A stretch of DNA of 64,000 bases, from assembly GCF_011745665.1 (NCBI RefSeq), contig NZ_CP050253.1, forward strand, positions 1,711,418-1,775,417. The letters run 5' to 3'. Positions 29,635 to 40,326 of the stretch are shown here, piece after piece. This DNA comes from Zophobihabitans entericus. Its GTDB lineage: Bacteria > Pseudomonadota > Gammaproteobacteria > Enterobacterales > Orbaceae. The number at the start of each line of letters is the position of its first letter. Positions within the stretch are counted from its first letter, which is position 1. The notes below the pieces were generated by a model, which was given only the letters and a program-made list of their open reading frames with translations, was not told the origin of the DNA and did no database searches. The position numbers and the translations under genes were made by a program.

Positions 29635-31104
29635 CTAGAGTAGCGGGGCAAAAAAGTAAAAAAGGCGTTCGATAATATGCTGCCAAAAAGGTCGTTTTAG
29701 CCAGCGCTGTTTATCAATAGGTTCTGAATTCGCCAGATAACCACTAAGTAACTGGTTAAGTTCCTGACCAAAGACACTATCATCAATGACTGCGGTAATT
29801 TCAAAATTTAGCCAAAGGCTACGCATATCCAGATTTACTGTACCAACAAAGCTGAGCTGTTTATCGATCAGAACACTTTTGGTATGAAGTAAATTATCTT
29901 TAAACTGGTAAAGTTTAACATTATTTTCTAGCAATTCAGAAAAGAAAGCCCGGCTGGCCCATTTTACCATTAAAGAATTGTTCTTTTGTGGAATGATAAT
30001 GATAACTTCAACACCACGTTGTGCTGCTGAACAAATAGCATGTAATAAGTCATCACTAGGGACGAGATAAGGTGTAGTTAAAATAATCTGTTCCTGAGCA
30101 GCATAAACGGCGGTGAGAAGCACCTGGTGAATCATATTCTCACTATAACCAGGGCCAGAGGCAATAAGTTGTAATATATGGCCTTGTTCTTCCGGTGGTT
30201 CTGCAAACTCTAGTACTTTTGGGAGTATTAGCTGCTTGTTGGTTTCCAGCTTCCAGTCACTGGCATAGACGATTCCCATAACGGCAGTAATTGGGCCGGT
30301 CATACGAATCATAATATCTACCCATTCCCCAACATTACGGTCTTGCTTGAAGAAGCGAGGATCGACGATATTCATACTACCAGTGTAAGAAATATAGTTA
30401 TCGATAATAATTATTTTACGATGTTGTCTGAGATCTAAACGACGAAACATCATACGAAACAGATTTACTTTTAATACTTCGATAACTTCTATACCTGCCT
30501 CACGCATCTTTTTACTATCTGGCGATCTTAAAAATTTACGGCTACCGGCAGAATCAAGCATAATACGGCAGGTAACACCACGTTCCGTAGCTCTGATTAA
30601 AGCAGCTTCAAGATCATCTGCTCGACCACCTTTATTCCAGATGTAGAAAACAAGCTCGATATTAGATTTTGCCTGATCAACGTCCTGAATTATATTGTCA
30701 AAAACGTCATCCGCATCCGTCAGTAATTCAATATGGTTTCCATTGATACCATCAAGACCAGTTTGATGTTTACAGAGTTGAAAGATAGGTTTGGCAACAG
30801 AACTAACATTAGAAGTAAAAATATGAGGGAAATCCTGCATTTCGTGCATGAAACTCTCGATTTGTGGTTTCATTTCTTGTGCTTGACTGGCACGCTTTTG
30901 ACCAAGATGAACTTCACCTAGCAAGAAATACAGAATAATCCCAACGACGGGAATAAGATAAATAACTAACATCCATGCTACGACATAAGTCGTTGGACGA
31001 CGTCTGGTGACAATACGTAAGATAGTTATAACGACGAGCAGCCAATAACTAAAAAAGATAACGGAGCTCATTATTGCATAAAATGAGCTAAGTGAAACAT
31101 TCAT
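29635..31104 (-). CDS. clsA: Cardiolipin synthase A
   Basis: Makes cardiolipin from two phosphatidylglycerols at the inner membrane. 489 residues (E. coli ClsA 486). Two N-terminal membrane segments (about residues 8-30 and 40-62), then two HKD motifs: [18 protein letters not shown] and [18 protein letters not shown]. The yciB-yciA-clsA-yciU order on one strand matches the E. coli neighbourhood. It starts one base after the yciA stop, so translation is probably coupled. Confidence 0.95.
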   Translation of the reverse strand: MNVSLSSFYAIMSSVIFFSYWLLVVITILRIVTRRRPTTYVVAWMLVIYLIPVVGIILYFLLGEVHLGQKRASQAQEMKPQIESFMHEMQDFPHIFTSNVSSVAKPIFQLCKHQTGLDGINGNHIELLTDADDVFDNIIQDVDQAKSNIELVFYIWNKGGRADDLEAALIRATERGVTCRIMLDSAGSRKFLRSPDSKKMREAGIEVIEVLKVNLFRMMFRRLDLRQHRKIIIIDNYISYTGSMNIVDPRFFKQDRNVGEWVDIMIRMTGPITAVMGIVYASDWKLETNKQLILPKVLEFAEPPEEQGHILQLIASGPGYSENMIHQVLLTAVYAAQEQIILTTPYLVPSDDLLHAICSAAQRGVEVIIIIPQKNNSLMVKWASRAFFSELLENNVKLYQFKDNLLHTKSVLIDKQLSFVGTVNLDMRSLWLNFEITAVIDDSVFGQELNQLLSGYLANSEPIDKQRWLKRPFWQHIIERLFYFFAPLL

Positions 31105-31105
31105 T

Positions 31106-31564
31106 TTAACAGCCGCTGCGTAGTATACTTACATCATTCGTTTTAGCATCAAAATTCTGGTGTAATTCTGGTAAAGGTTTTGGATTGAAATGTTTATCTA
31201 CTGAAACATAAGTAAATTCAGCTTCAGTAATACAAAAACGCTCACCAATTCTGGTATAGTCAGTGACTTTCTTTACCCATACTTCAATAGCAATAGTGAG
31301 TGAGGTTCTGCCTGTTTTTAATACTCTGGCATAACAACACACAACATCACCAATTAAAGCCGGTTTCAAAAAGGTAATACTACTGACATTTACTGTAACA
31401 ACACGTCCTTTTGCTACTTCTTTAGCTAAAATAGCCCCACCCAGATCCATCTGAGACATGATCCATCCGCCAAAAATATGTCCATAAGGATTACTGTCGG
31501 CAGGCATAGCCAGAGTCCGTAAAACTAGTTCACCTTTAGGCGTACTTTTTTCTTCAGCGCTCAT
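31106..31564 (-). CDS. yciA: Acyl-CoA thioesterase YciA
   Basis: Hot-dog-fold thioesterase with broad acyl-CoA range. 152 residues, about 20 longer than E. coli YciA at the C-terminus. Conserved LVLRTLAMPAD, IFGGWIMSQMDLGGAILA (catalytic Asp40) and GRVVTVNVSSITFLKP. Lies between yciB and clsA and is probably cotranscribed with membrane lipid genes. Confidence 0.94.
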   Translation of the reverse strand: MSAEEKSTPKGELVLRTLAMPADSNPYGHIFGGWIMSQMDLGGAILAKEVAKGRVVTVNVSSITFLKPALIGDVVCCYARVLKTGRTSLTIAIEVWVKKVTDYTRIGERFCITEAEFTYVSVDKHFNPKPLPELHQNFDAKTNDVSILRSGC

Positions 31565-31594
31565 TTAAGTTCTCCACACTGATTTTGAGAAATA

Positions 31595-32137
31595 TTATGC
31601 TTGGGAGCTATTCTTATCTATTTGTTTGTAGATGTAAATACCAGACAGAATAGTAAATACTAATGTGATACCCGGTAAAATAAAGGTCTTAAATGTTACC
31701 CAAAACTCTTGTGACATAGAGTAGGTGATATACAGATTCGCTAAGGCACATACAATAAAGAAGATAACCCAGCTAAAATTAAGTTTATTCCAGATTTGGG
31801 TTGGTAGATTAAGTTCTTTACCAAGTAATTTTTGTAACAGAGGTTTTTTAAAAATTAGCTGACTGGCCAGTAAAATAATAGCAAAGATAAAATAGATAAT
31901 GGTTACTTTCCATTTTATGAAGTCAGGATTCCTGAAATAGAGTGTTAAAGCGCCAAAGATAATGATCATCAGGTAAGCAAACAAGGCGACTTTTTCTATT
32001 TTTTTATAGATAATCCAGGTAATGATTAGTGCAACTGTTGAAGCAATCATTAAGCCAGTTACACCGATATAGATATCATAAACTTTGAATAAAATAAAAA
32101 AGATGACCAAAGGAATAAAATCAAGTAATTGCTTCAT
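31595..32137 (-). CDS. yciB: Inner membrane-spanning protein YciB (septation protein A family)
   Basis: Polytopic inner-membrane protein of 180 residues with five hydrophobic segments, collinear with E. coli YciB (179): MKQLLDFIPLVIFFILFKVYDIY, NPDFIKWKVTIIYFIFA, GKELNLPTQIWNKLN. Linked to envelope/cell-division integrity in other species; precise role unknown. First gene of the yciB-yciA-clsA-yciU group. Confidence 0.93.
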   Translation of the reverse strand: MKQLLDFIPLVIFFILFKVYDIYIGVTGLMIASTVALIITWIIYKKIEKVALFAYLMIIIFGALTLYFRNPDFIKWKVTIIYFIFAIILLASQLIFKKPLLQKLLGKELNLPTQIWNKLNFSWVIFFIVCALANLYITYSMSQEFWVTFKTFILPGITLVFTILSGIYIYKQIDKNSSQA

Positions 32138-32155
32138 TATCTAAAAACCTATGGT

Positions 32156-32617
32156 CTATTTTTTATTATTATTTGCTTGGTTGTGTAAGCCTGGTAATTT
32201 TTTACAATCGCCACCGGTACAGTTACCATAAAGATATAAACTATGATGTGTCAGAGCAATACCATGCTGTTTAGCGATTTCTTTTTGGCGTTGTTCTATC
32301 ACTTCATCTCTAAATTCGAAAACTTCGCCACAATCCAGACAGATTAAATGGTCGTGATGAGTTTGATGGGCTAATTCGAAAACAGCTTTGCCGCCTTCAA
32401 AGTTATGACGGGTGACAATACCTGCATCATCAAATTGGTTGAGTACTCGATAGACAGTAGCTAGACCGATTTCTTCACCGAGTTCTAATAACTTTTTATA
32501 AAGATCTTCTGCTGTAATATGTTGGAATTCTGGGGTCTGTAACAACTCTAAGATTTTTAGACGGGGTAACGTAATTTTTAGCCCAGCTTTTTTCAATGCT
32601 AAATTATTATCAGCCAT
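32156..32617 (-). CDS. fur: Ferric uptake regulator Fur
   Basis: Fe2+-responsive repressor of iron uptake, 153 residues. N-terminal winged helix (LKKAGLKITLPRLKILELLQ; ATVYRVLNQFDDAGIV is the recognition region), then the metal-site motif HQTHHDHLICLDCGEVFEF with its CxxC and a C-terminal CTGGDC that could complete a structural zinc site. It follows fldA on the same strand as in E. coli, after a 176-base gap containing a terminator and a long palindrome. Confidence 0.96.
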   Translation of the reverse strand: MADNNLALKKAGLKITLPRLKILELLQTPEFQHITAEDLYKKLLELGEEIGLATVYRVLNQFDDAGIVTRHNFEGGKAVFELAHQTHHDHLICLDCGEVFEFRDEVIEQRQKEIAKQHGIALTHHSLYLYGNCTGGDCKKLPGLHNQANNNKK

Positions 32618-32711
32618 AGTAGAATCTCTTTATATCAAATTAATAACAGTTTTTCATTATAAGAGGATTAACCTAAAAATAAAACGATTATTATTATAGG
32701 TAGTATGAATG

Positions 32712-32745
32712 AGTGTACTTCATTTATGAATAAATCAAGTACACT
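32712..32745. repeat. 34-base near-perfect palindrome between fldA and fur
   Basis: AGTGTACTT-C-ATTTAT-GA-ATAAAT-C-AAGTACACT: symmetric over its whole length except one C/C mismatch. It could be a second bidirectional hairpin or an operator for the fur promoter. It does not match the GATAATGATAATCATTATC Fur box. Confidence 0.75.
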
Positions 32746-32747
32746 AA

Positions 32748-32773
32748 AAAATAAAGGTGCCAAAGCACCCTTA
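32748..32773 (-). terminator. Terminator of fldA
   Basis: On the minus strand AAGGGTGC-TTTG-GCACCTTT followed by ATTTTTT. Stem 8 bp with a 4-base loop, placed 21 bases after the fldA stop. Confidence 0.85.
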
Positions 32774-32793
32774 TTCTATAGTACAAGGTAGGA

Positions 32794-33306
32794 TTATAAG
32801 TCCATTTCTGCAGAAACTTGTTTAACCCAAGTGTCAATACGTTGAGAAGAAAGTTCTGGCTGGCGATCTTCATCAATAGCAAGTCCAACAAAATGTTTAT
32901 CATCTATCAGACTTTTTGAAGCTTCGAAATGATAGCCTTCTGTTGACCAGTGACCAACAATTTTAGCGCCTCTTGGCTCAATAATATCGCGTAATGTACC
33001 CATTGCATCACAGAAGTATTCTGCATAATCTTCCTGATCACCACATCCAAAGATAGCAACAGTTTTACCCGCGAAATCAATATTTTCTAATGTAGGGAAG
33101 AAATCATCCCAGTCACATTGAGATTCACCGTAATACCATGTTGGAATTCCAAATAAGAGTTTATCGAATTTCTCGATATCAGCCTGAGTACTTTTTGCAA
33201 TATCGTGTAGCTCAGCAACATCATCCCCTAATTGAAGTTGGATTAGTTTCGCAACATTTTCTGTGTTTCCGGTGTCACTACCAAAAAAAATACCAACTTT
33301 TGCCAT
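32794..33306 (-). CDS. fldA: Flavodoxin 1
   Basis: FMN electron carrier, 170 residues. The phosphate loop FGSDTGNTENVAK (residues 8-20) and the FMN-stacking WYYGESQCDWDDFF and FGCGDQEDYAEYF loops are textbook long-chain flavodoxin. Essential in E. coli for IspG/IspH, MetH and radical SAM enzymes. Located directly upstream of fur as in E. coli. Confidence 0.97.
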   Translation of the reverse strand: MAKVGIFFGSDTGNTENVAKLIQLQLGDDVAELHDIAKSTQADIEKFDKLLFGIPTWYYGESQCDWDDFFPTLENIDFAGKTVAIFGCGDQEDYAEYFCDAMGTLRDIIEPRGAKIVGHWSTEGYHFEASKSLIDDKHFVGLAIDEDRQPELSSQRIDTWVKQVSAEMDL

Positions 33307-33485
33307 CTTTTAAATCCTATATTTGTTATGAAGATGGTCAATTATAACACTGCTGTTACAAAAGCGGTAATAATTGTCATTTAATATCTACACAATTGCG
33401 GGATATTAGATTAAACTGAAAAGACATCTCAAATGCTGGAAATATCACGTTTCTCAGCAAAAAATCGTAACATATGGACCGTTAT

Positions 33486-34667
33486 ATGAATCTGCATGAA
33501 TACCAGTCAAAACAGCTGTTTAAACAATATGGGTTACCTGTTCCGGAAGGTTATGTTTGTAACTCAATCGATGAAATAAATGATATTGTGACCGAAATTG
33601 CTTCGCAAAAAGAGTGTGGGAAGTGGGTTGTTAAGTGTCAGGTTCATGCAGGTGGCAGAGGCAAAGCTGGCGGTGTTATTTGTACAGAGAATTTAAAAGA
33701 TATACAAAAGTTTGGTGAAAAATGGCTGGGTCATCAACTCGTTACTTATCAAACAGATAGCTATGGTCAGATAGTTAATCAGATACTGATAGAGAAAGCA
33801 TCGGATATTGCTAAAGAACTTTATTTAGGTGCTGTCGTGGATAGAAGTTCCCGTCGGGTAGTTGTTATGGCTTCAACAGAAGGTGGAGTCGATATTGAGT
33901 CAGTAGCTAAAAATACTCCTCATTTGATTCACAAAGTGATGATTGATCCATTAACTGGACCTGGAAGCTATCAAGGACGGGAACTGGCGTTTAAGTTAGG
34001 TTTAAGTGGGAAGCAAATTAATCAATTCACAAAAATCTTTTTAGGTCTTGCTAATCTGTTTATCAAAAATGATTTTGCCTTAGCGGAAATTAATCCTTTA
34101 GTTATTACACAAACAGAAGAGATTATTTGCTTAGATGCGAAAGTTTCTCTAGATGATAATGCCTTATATCGTCACCCTGAGTTGAGTGTTTTACGCGATA
34201 TTACACAAGAAGATGAACGTGAATCAATTGCGGCAAAGCAGGGGATTAGTTATGTTTCATTAGACGGTAATATTGGTTGTATGGTAAATGGTGCAGGCTT
34301 AGCAATGGCCACAATGGATATCATTAAACTGTATGGTGGTGAACCAGCTAATTTTCTGGACGTTGGTGGCGGGACGACAAAAGAGCGTGTCACTGAAGCC
34401 TTCAAACTCATTCTATCGGACAAAAAAGTGAAAGCTATTTTAGTAAATATTTTTGGTGGTATTGTCCGGTGTGACTTAATTGCAGATGGAATTATTGCAG
34501 CTATAACAGAGATTGGTTTAACAGTACCTGTGGTTGTGCGTCTGGAAGGAAATAATGCAGACAAAGCCAGAAAAATTTTAGCGGATAGTCAACTTAATGT
34601 AATTACCGCAACAAGTTTAACTGATGCAGCACAAAAAATTGCATTAGCTGCACAAGCAATGAATTAA
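33486..34667 (+). CDS. sucC: Succinate--CoA ligase, beta subunit
   Basis: ADP-forming succinyl-CoA synthetase beta chain, 393 residues from the ATG at 33486 ([12 protein letters not shown], as in E. coli); the ATG at 33474 adds four residues and has no better ribosome site. ATP-grasp domain N-terminal ([15 protein letters not shown]), CoA-ligase domain C-terminal ([16 protein letters not shown]). In E. coli sucCD follow sucAB in the sdh-suc operon; here upstream is fldA, so sucAB and sdh are not adjacent. Confidence 0.96.
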   Translation: MNLHEYQSKQLFKQYGLPVPEGYVCNSIDEINDIVTEIASQKECGKWVVKCQVHAGGRGKAGGVICTENLKDIQKFGEKWLGHQLVTYQTDSYGQIVNQILIEKASDIAKELYLGAVVDRSSRRVVVMASTEGGVDIESVAKNTPHLIHKVMIDPLTGPGSYQGRELAFKLGLSGKQINQFTKIFLGLANLFIKNDFALAEINPLVITQTEEIICLDAKVSLDDNALYRHPELSVLRDITQEDERESIAAKQGISYVSLDGNIGCMVNGAGLAMATMDIIKLYGGEPANFLDVGGGTTKERVTEAFKLILSDKKVKAILVNIFGGIVRCDLIADGIIAAITEIGLTVPVVVRLEGNNADKARKILADSQLNVITATSLTDAAQKIALAAQAMN

Positions 34668-34680
34668 GTGGAGAGTTTTA

Positions 34681-35550
34681 ATGGCGATTTTAATTAATAA
34701 AGAGACAAAAGTAATTTGTCAGGGATTTACTGGCAGTCAGGGAACTTTCCATTCAGAACAAGCCTTAGCATACGGTACTAAACTGGTTGGTGGTATTACT
34801 CCGGGTAAAGGGGGAACAACGCATTTAGGATTACCTGTATTTAATACTGTTTATGAAGCTGTTGAAGCTACAGGTGCGACTGCCACAGTTATTTATGTAC
34901 CGGCAGCATTTGGTAAGGACGCTATTTTAGAAGCGATTGATGCCGGCATTGAATTAATTGTTTGTATTACTGAAGGTATTCCGACGCTAGACATGCTGAT
35001 TGTGCGCGAAAAATTGGAACAGAGTAATAGTATGATGATAGGTCCAAATTGTCCGGGAATCATTGTTCCGGATGAGTGTAAAATTGGTATTATGCCCGGA
35101 CATATCCATTTAGCCGGTAAAGTGGGTATCGTTTCACGTTCAGGAACACTGACTTATGAAGCGGTCAAACAGACAACAGATGCAGGTCTTGGTCAATCCG
35201 TGTGTGTGGGTATTGGTGGTGATCCTATTCCAGGCTCTGATTTTATTTCTATTCTTAAATTATTAGAGCAAGATCCAAAGACAGAGCTTATTGTTATGAT
35301 TGGTGAAATTGGTGGTAGTGCAGAGGAAGAAGCTGCAACTTATATTAAACATCATGTAACAAAACCTGTTGTTGGTTATATTGCTGGTGTTACTGCGCCA
35401 AGTGGTAAGAGAATGGGACATGCCGGAGCAATTATTGCAGGTGGTAAAGGTACCGCGGCAGAGAAAACACAAGCTTTAGAGGCAGCAGGAGTAGTAGTTG
35501 TTAAAAGTTTAGCTGATATTGGTGACGCTGCTAAAAAATTAATAGCGTAA
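34681..35550 (+). CDS. sucD: Succinate--CoA ligase, alpha subunit
   Basis: Alpha chain of succinyl-CoA synthetase, 289 residues. CoA-binding N-terminus ([19 protein letters not shown]) and the phospho-histidine segment [18 protein letters not shown] are conserved. Thirteen bases after sucC with GGAGAG ahead of the ATG. Without 2-oxoglutarate dehydrogenase beside it, it may serve to make succinyl-CoA from succinate for biosynthesis. Confidence 0.97.
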   Translation: MAILINKETKVICQGFTGSQGTFHSEQALAYGTKLVGGITPGKGGTTHLGLPVFNTVYEAVEATGATATVIYVPAAFGKDAILEAIDAGIELIVCITEGIPTLDMLIVREKLEQSNSMMIGPNCPGIIVPDECKIGIMPGHIHLAGKVGIVSRSGTLTYEAVKQTTDAGLGQSVCVGIGGDPIPGSDFISILKLLEQDPKTELIVMIGEIGGSAEEEAATYIKHHVTKPVVGYIAGVTAPSGKRMGHAGAIIAGGKGTAAEKTQALEAAGVVVVKSLADIGDAAKKLIA

Positions 35551-35557
35551 AATTTGA

Positions 35558-35592
35558 TGTCTATCAATTTTTACAAAAAATTGTGTTAGACA
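35558..35592 (+). terminator. Stem-loop after sucD, possible terminator
   Basis: TGTCTATCAATTTTT (35558-35572) pairs imperfectly with AAAAAATTGTGTTAGACA (35575-35592). The stem is long but AT-rich and lacks a trailing T-run. The rest of 35593-35729 is the presumed cydA promoter region. Confidence 0.4.
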
Positions 35593-35729
35593 CCATACAA
35601 CCTGACAAATATTTGTGTTATATTGTCGCTAATTTTATTCAGTTAGACTTAATATAATACAACAAGTTATTGTTTATAATTATTATTGGGCAGTCATATT
35701 GTCTCTAGTATTGGGACTTAGGAGCGCAG

Positions 35730-37298
35730 ATGTTAGATATTGTTGAACTATCTAGACTACAGTTTGCGCTAACAGCCATGTATCACTTTATTTTTGTACC
35801 ATTAACGCTGGGTTTAGCGTTTTTGCTTGCAATTATGGAAACGATATATGTTGTTAGTGGTAAACAGATCTATAAAGATATGGTGAAGTTCTGGGGTAAG
35901 TTATTTGGAATTAACTTTGCCTTAGGTGTAGCAACTGGTTTGACTATGGAGTTCCAATTCGGAACTAACTGGTCTTACTATTCACATTATGTTGGGGATA
36001 TTTTTGGTGCACCGCTTGCTATTGAAGCGTTAGTTGCCTTCTTCCTTGAATCAACATTTGTGGGTATGTTTTTCTTTGGATGGGATCGTCTAAGCAAAGG
36101 TAAACACTTAATGGTTACCTGGCTTGTGGCATTTGGTTCAAATTTATCTGCTCTTTGGATTCTGGTCGCAAATGGCTGGATGCAATTCCCGTCTGGTTCT
36201 GAGTTTAACTATGAAACCATGCGAATGGAAATGACGAGTTTCTCTGAATTAGTATTAAGTCCAGTTGCACAATTTAAATTTGTTCATACTGTATCGGCTG
36301 GTTATGTAACAGGTGCTATTTTCATTCTTGGTATCAGTTCTTATTACCTGCTTAAAAAGCGCGATGTTGCTTTTGCTAAACGTTCTTTTGCTGTTGCAGC
36401 GGCGTTTGGTTTTATGGCATCTATTAGCTTAATTGTGATGGGTGATGAAGCGGGTCATGAAATGACGACAGTACAACCAACTAAACTGGCAGCAATTGAA
36501 GCAGAATGGGAAACTCACCCAGCTCCGGCAGCCTTTGTTCTTGTTGGTTTCCCTGATCAGACAGAGATGAAAAACCATTATACGATTGAAATTCCTTATG
36601 TGATGGGTATTATCACGACTCGTTCTTTAACCCAGCAAGTGACTGGTCTTAAAGATATCATGAAGGAAAATGAAGGTCGTATTCGTAATGGCATGATCGC
36701 GTTTGAAAACTTAGAGAAAATGCGTGAAGGTAGTACCGACCCAATTGTTCGTCAGTTATTCGATAAATACAAAGATGATCTTGGATATGGCTATTTAGTA
36801 CAACGCTTTACTAATGCGGATAATGTGACTATTCCACAAGCGACAGAAGCACATATTCAGGCCGCGGTTCAGGACTCAATTCCACAAGTATTCCCACTTT
36901 ACTGGTCATTCAGAATCATGGTTGGTTTAGGTTTCTTAATGTTACTGGGTATTGGTTTATCATTATGGAATACTTACAAAGATCAAATTGGTGAGAAACG
37001 TTGGTTATTATGGTTAATGTTCATCAGCATTCCATTCCCATGGATTGCCAGTGAATGTGGTTGGTTTATTGCAGAGTATGGACGTCAACCTTGGGCGATT
37101 GAAGGAATATTACCGACCGGTGTGGCTAATTCAACCTTAACGGCTGGAGATATTCTGTTCTCAATGATCTTAATCTGCGGTCTGTATACGTTGTTCTTAG
37201 TTGCAGAGATGTTCTTGATGTTTAAATTTGCCCGACTTGGTCCAAGTAGTTTAAAAACGGGTCGTTATCATTTTGAACAAACCCAAGCAGCCCAATAG
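35730..37298 (+). CDS. cydA: Cytochrome bd ubiquinol oxidase, subunit I
   Basis: Haem-bearing subunit of the high-affinity quinol oxidase. 522 residues, same length as E. coli CydA, so it has the long Q-loop form (about residues 240-380). N-terminus [20 protein letters not shown] includes the haem b595 ligand His19 (AMYHFIF). The terminal tail is hydrophilic. Operon cydABX follows; AGGAG precedes the ATG. Confidence 0.98.
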   Translation: MLDIVELSRLQFALTAMYHFIFVPLTLGLAFLLAIMETIYVVSGKQIYKDMVKFWGKLFGINFALGVATGLTMEFQFGTNWSYYSHYVGDIFGAPLAIEALVAFFLESTFVGMFFFGWDRLSKGKHLMVTWLVAFGSNLSALWILVANGWMQFPSGSEFNYETMRMEMTSFSELVLSPVAQFKFVHTVSAGYVTGAIFILGISSYYLLKKRDVAFAKRSFAVAAAFGFMASISLIVMGDEAGHEMTTVQPTKLAAIEAEWETHPAPAAFVLVGFPDQTEMKNHYTIEIPYVMGIITTRSLTQQVTGLKDIMKENEGRIRNGMIAFENLEKMREGSTDPIVRQLFDKYKDDLGYGYLVQRFTNADNVTIPQATEAHIQAAVQDSIPQVFPLYWSFRIMVGLGFLMLLGIGLSLWNTYKDQIGEKRWLLWLMFISIPFPWIASECGWFIAEYGRQPWAIEGILPTGVANSTLTAGDILFSMILICGLYTLFLVAEMFLMFKFARLGPSSLKTGRYHFEQTQAAQ

Positions 37299-37317
37299 GA
37301 CATAAGGAGTATATACA

Positions 37318-38454
37318 ATGTTTGATTATGAAGTATTGCGCTTAATCTGGTGGGTGCTGATAAGTGTCTTATTAATTGGTTTTACTGTCACCGATGGCTT
37401 TGATATGGGAGTAGGTATTTTACTTCCTTTTATTGGTAAAACTGACAATGAACGACGAATTATGATTAACTCCATTGCTCCGCACTGGGATGGTAATCAG
37501 GTTTGGTTAATTACTGCAGGTGGTGCGTTATTTGCTGCATGGCCGCTAGTTTATGCTGCGGCGTTCTCGGGTTTTTATGTTGCTATGATTTTAGTTCTTG
37601 CAGCATTATTCTTCCGACCAATTGGTTTTGATTACCGTTCAAAACTGGAAGACAGAAAATGGCGTAATCTATGGGATGGCGGTATTTTTATTGGTAGCTT
37701 TGTGCCTGCTTTAGTCTTTGGGGTCGCTTTTGGTAATTTATTACAAGGCGTTCCATTTGAAGTTGATAGCTTGGCTCGCGTATCTTATAAAGGTGGCTTC
37801 TTTGGGCTGTTAAATCCATTTGCATTACTCGCAGGTGTGGTCAGTCTGACTTTAATTGTGACGCAAGGCGGTGCCTGGTTACAAATGAAGACAAAAGGTG
37901 AGCTTTATCTTCGTGCTCGTAAAGCAACTCAAATTTCTACACTAATTACTGCTATTGCATTTGTTTTGGCTGGTATTTGGGTAATTTGGGGGATCGATGG
38001 TTATGCTGTAATAGGCGAACAAAGCCACATAGCTGCATCAAATCCACTAAATAAAGAAGTGGCAACAGGTGTTTCATGGTTAAGTAACTTTGAAGCGATG
38101 CCAATCTTATGGACATTACCAATTTTAGGTGCAGTATTACCACTATTAACAATTATGTTCTCTGCGTTGAATAAGAGTGGTTTTGTGTTCCTGCTGTCTT
38201 CTCTGACAATTGTTTGTGTACTACTGACTTTTGGTGTGACAACATTCCCATTCATTATGCCATCAAGCATTATGCCTAATGCTAGTTTGACGATTTGGGA
38301 TGCTACATCAAGTTTCAATACATTAACTGTTATGACTATTGTAGCGGCTATCTTTGTTCCAATTATGTTACTTTATACTGCTTGGTGTTATATCAAGATG
38401 TTTGGTCGCTTAGATAAAAACTATATTGAAAGTAACAAAACGACACTTTATTAA
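37318..38454 (+). CDS. cydB: Cytochrome bd ubiquinol oxidase, subunit II
   Basis: Subunit II of cytochrome bd, 378 residues (E. coli 379). MFDYEVLRLIWWVLISVLLIGF and FTVTDGFDMGVGILLPF are diagnostic. Begins 19 bases after cydA with AAGGAG. Polytopic, no signal peptide. Confidence 0.98.
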   Translation: MFDYEVLRLIWWVLISVLLIGFTVTDGFDMGVGILLPFIGKTDNERRIMINSIAPHWDGNQVWLITAGGALFAAWPLVYAAAFSGFYVAMILVLAALFFRPIGFDYRSKLEDRKWRNLWDGGIFIGSFVPALVFGVAFGNLLQGVPFEVDSLARVSYKGGFFGLLNPFALLAGVVSLTLIVTQGGAWLQMKTKGELYLRARKATQISTLITAIAFVLAGIWVIWGIDGYAVIGEQSHIAASNPLNKEVATGVSWLSNFEAMPILWTLPILGAVLPLLTIMFSALNKSGFVFLLSSLTIVCVLLTFGVTTFPFIMPSSIMPNASLTIWDATSSFNTLTVMTIVAAIFVPIMLLYTAWCYIKMFGRLDKNYIESNKTTLY

Positions 38455-38468
38455 GAGAGGGATAGCAA

Positions 38469-38576
38469 ATGTGGTATTTATTTTGGGTAATAGGCACATT
38501 ATTAGCATGTAGCTTTGCTATCATCACCGGTCTTTGGATCGATAGAAAAGATAGTGAGAAAAAAGAAGAAGAGTAA
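38469..38576 (+). CDS. cydX: Cytochrome bd oxidase small subunit CydX
   Basis: A 35-residue single-membrane-segment protein, MWYLFWVIGTLLACSFAIIT at its start, against MWYFAWILGTLLACSFGVIT in E. coli CydX. Starts 14 bases after cydB with AGAGGGA upstream. CydX is needed for activity and haem stability of the bd oxidase. ybgE, which follows in E. coli, is not found. Confidence 0.95.
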   Translation: MWYLFWVIGTLLACSFAIITGLWIDRKDSEKKEEE

Positions 38577-38616
38577 TTCTTTATTCTACATGACATAAAT
38601 GTCATCATTTTACTAA

Positions 38617-38650
38617 TAAAAACAGCGCTTTTAACGGGCGCTGTTTTTGT
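38617..38650 (+). terminator. Terminator of cydABX
   Basis: AAAACAGCGC / GCGCTGTTTT stem with a TTTTAACGG loop followed by TTGTTTTTTG. The following gap up to 38816 holds the ybgC-tol promoter region. Confidence 0.9.
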
Positions 38651-38816
38651 TTTTTGCTTGTATAAATGAAAGACTACGAGGATAATATGAACATATTTTT
38701 TGAATTTATTACAAATGATAATTGTTTTCATTTGTTGAATTTTGTATTATCTTCAGCTGAATTCGATATAACTGAAAACATTACCTATCTATTTTAAATG
38801 ACAGTGAGTTGTTATC

Positions 38817-39212
38817 GTGAAAGATTTTAAATGGCAGGCCAGAGTGTATTATGAAGATACCGATGCTGGCGGTGTTGTTTATCATGCTCGTTATTTAGCA
38901 TTTTATGAACGAGCAAGAACAGAAATGTTAAGACAATACAATATTCAGCAAGAGTCTCTGCTTAGTCAGAATATTGCGTTTGTCGTAAAAAGTATGACGA
39001 TTGATTATGTTTCTGCTGCTCGTCTGGATGACTTGTTAACCATTGAATGTAAAATTGAGTCTGTACGTCGGGCTTCTTTACAATTTAAACAGCAAATCTT
39101 GGATCAGAATGGCAAATTAATTAGTCAGGCAGATGTATTGATAGCATGTGTTGATATATCAAAAATGAAGCCAATTGCGCTTCCTCAAATTATTGTTGCG
39201 GAGTTTATGTAG
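38817..39212 (+). CDS. ybgC: Acyl-CoA thioester hydrolase YbgC
   Basis: Hot-dog thioesterase of the Tol-Pal operon, 131 residues with a GTG start. Catalytic-loop motif [24 protein letters not shown] near the N-terminus (residues 11-34 region) identifies it. Linked to phospholipid metabolism at the membrane. Overlaps the tolQ start by one base. Confidence 0.94.
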   Translation: MKDFKWQARVYYEDTDAGGVVYHARYLAFYERARTEMLRQYNIQQESLLSQNIAFVVKSMTIDYVSAARLDDLLTIECKIESVRRASLQFKQQILDQNGKLISQADVLIACVDISKMKPIALPQIIVAEFM

Positions 39213-39889
39213 TGGAAATGAATGTTATTGACCTGTTTTTAAAAGCAGGCATCCTGGTTCAATGTGTTATGTTATTGTTACTTGCTTTCTCAGTGATTTC
39301 ATGGGCAATAATTATTCAAAAAAGCCGTATGCTTACGCAAGCATCTCACCAGATTAAAGAGTTTGATGAACAGTTCTGGTCAGCTGATCAGCTTTCTAAA
39401 CTTTATGAAGAGTGTCATGAGCAAAAAGATTCTTTATCTGGTACAGAACTGATTTTTTACTCAGGATTTAAAGAATTCTCTCGTCTATATAAAATTAATC
39501 CGGATATGCCAAAAGCTGCTTTAGATGGCGCATCACGAGCAATGCGTTTGTCTGTGAATCGTGAGCTGGATATTCTGGAAACTCATATCCCTTTCCTTGG
39601 TACTGTTGGTTCAATTAGTCCATATATTGGATTATTTGGAACAGTATGGGGGATCATGCACGCCTTTATCGCGCTGGGTTCTGCAAAACAAGCAACATTA
39701 CAAATGGTTGCTCCGGGTATTGCAGAAGCGCTGGTTGCCACGGCAATTGGTCTGTTTGCTGCGATTCCGGCTGTTATGGCTTATAACCGTTTAAGTGTTC
39801 GTGTTGCTCGTCTTGATCAAGATTATTTGAACTTTATTGATGAATTTACTGCAATTTTACAACGTCAAGCTGTAGCAGTAAGGAAGTAA
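39212..39889 (+). CDS. tolQ: Tol-Pal system proton channel subunit TolQ
   Basis: MotA/ExbB-type inner-membrane protein, 225 residues, three membrane segments (about 15-35, 130-155, 165-190). Conserved [24 protein letters not shown] and [19 protein letters not shown]. Begins at a GTG overlapping the ybgC stop; an ATG six bases later is equally possible. With TolR it drives TolA. Confidence 0.96.
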   Translation: MEMNVIDLFLKAGILVQCVMLLLLAFSVISWAIIIQKSRMLTQASHQIKEFDEQFWSADQLSKLYEECHEQKDSLSGTELIFYSGFKEFSRLYKINPDMPKAALDGASRAMRLSVNRELDILETHIPFLGTVGSISPYIGLFGTVWGIMHAFIALGSAKQATLQMVAPGIAEALVATAIGLFAAIPAVMAYNRLSVRVARLDQDYLNFIDEFTAILQRQAVAVRK

Positions 39890-39893
39890 TTAA

Positions 39894-40316
39894 ATGAGTC
39901 GACGTAATCAACGCTTCTCCACAAAATCAGAGATCAATATCGTTCCACTTCTGGACGTATTATTGGTGCTTGTTCTGATTTTTATGGCGACAGCTCCTAT
40001 TATTAGCCAGAGTGTAGAAGTGGACTTGCCAGAGGCATCGGAAGCTAAAACAGTCTCTCCGGCTGAGAATAAACCTATTATTATCGAAGTCTCTGATATC
40101 GGTGTTTATACCTTAATCATTGAACAAGAGCGTAAATCCAATTTACCAGCAGAACAGATTATTTCTGAAATTAAGCAGCAGATTAGTCAAAATGAAAATG
40201 CGATTTTCTTAGTCGGAGGAGCAAAAAATGTTCCTTATGAAGAGATTATTAAAGCATTGAATTTATTACAATCAGCGGGTGTTAAGTCTGTAGGACTTAT
40301 GACTCAACCTGTTTAA
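39894..40316 (+). CDS. tolR: Tol-Pal system protein TolR
   Basis: ExbD-type partner of TolQ, 140 residues with one N-terminal membrane segment. The proton-path aspartate is Asp21 in NIVPLLDVLLVLVLIFM. Periplasmic C-terminal domain binds peptidoglycan. Starts four bases after tolQ. Confidence 0.96.
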   Translation: MSRRNQRFSTKSEINIVPLLDVLLVLVLIFMATAPIISQSVEVDLPEASEAKTVSPAENKPIIIEVSDIGVYTLIIEQERKSNLPAEQIISEIKQQISQNENAIFLVGGAKNVPYEEIIKALNLLQSAGVKSVGLMTQPV

Positions 40317-40326
40317 AATTAGCCAT

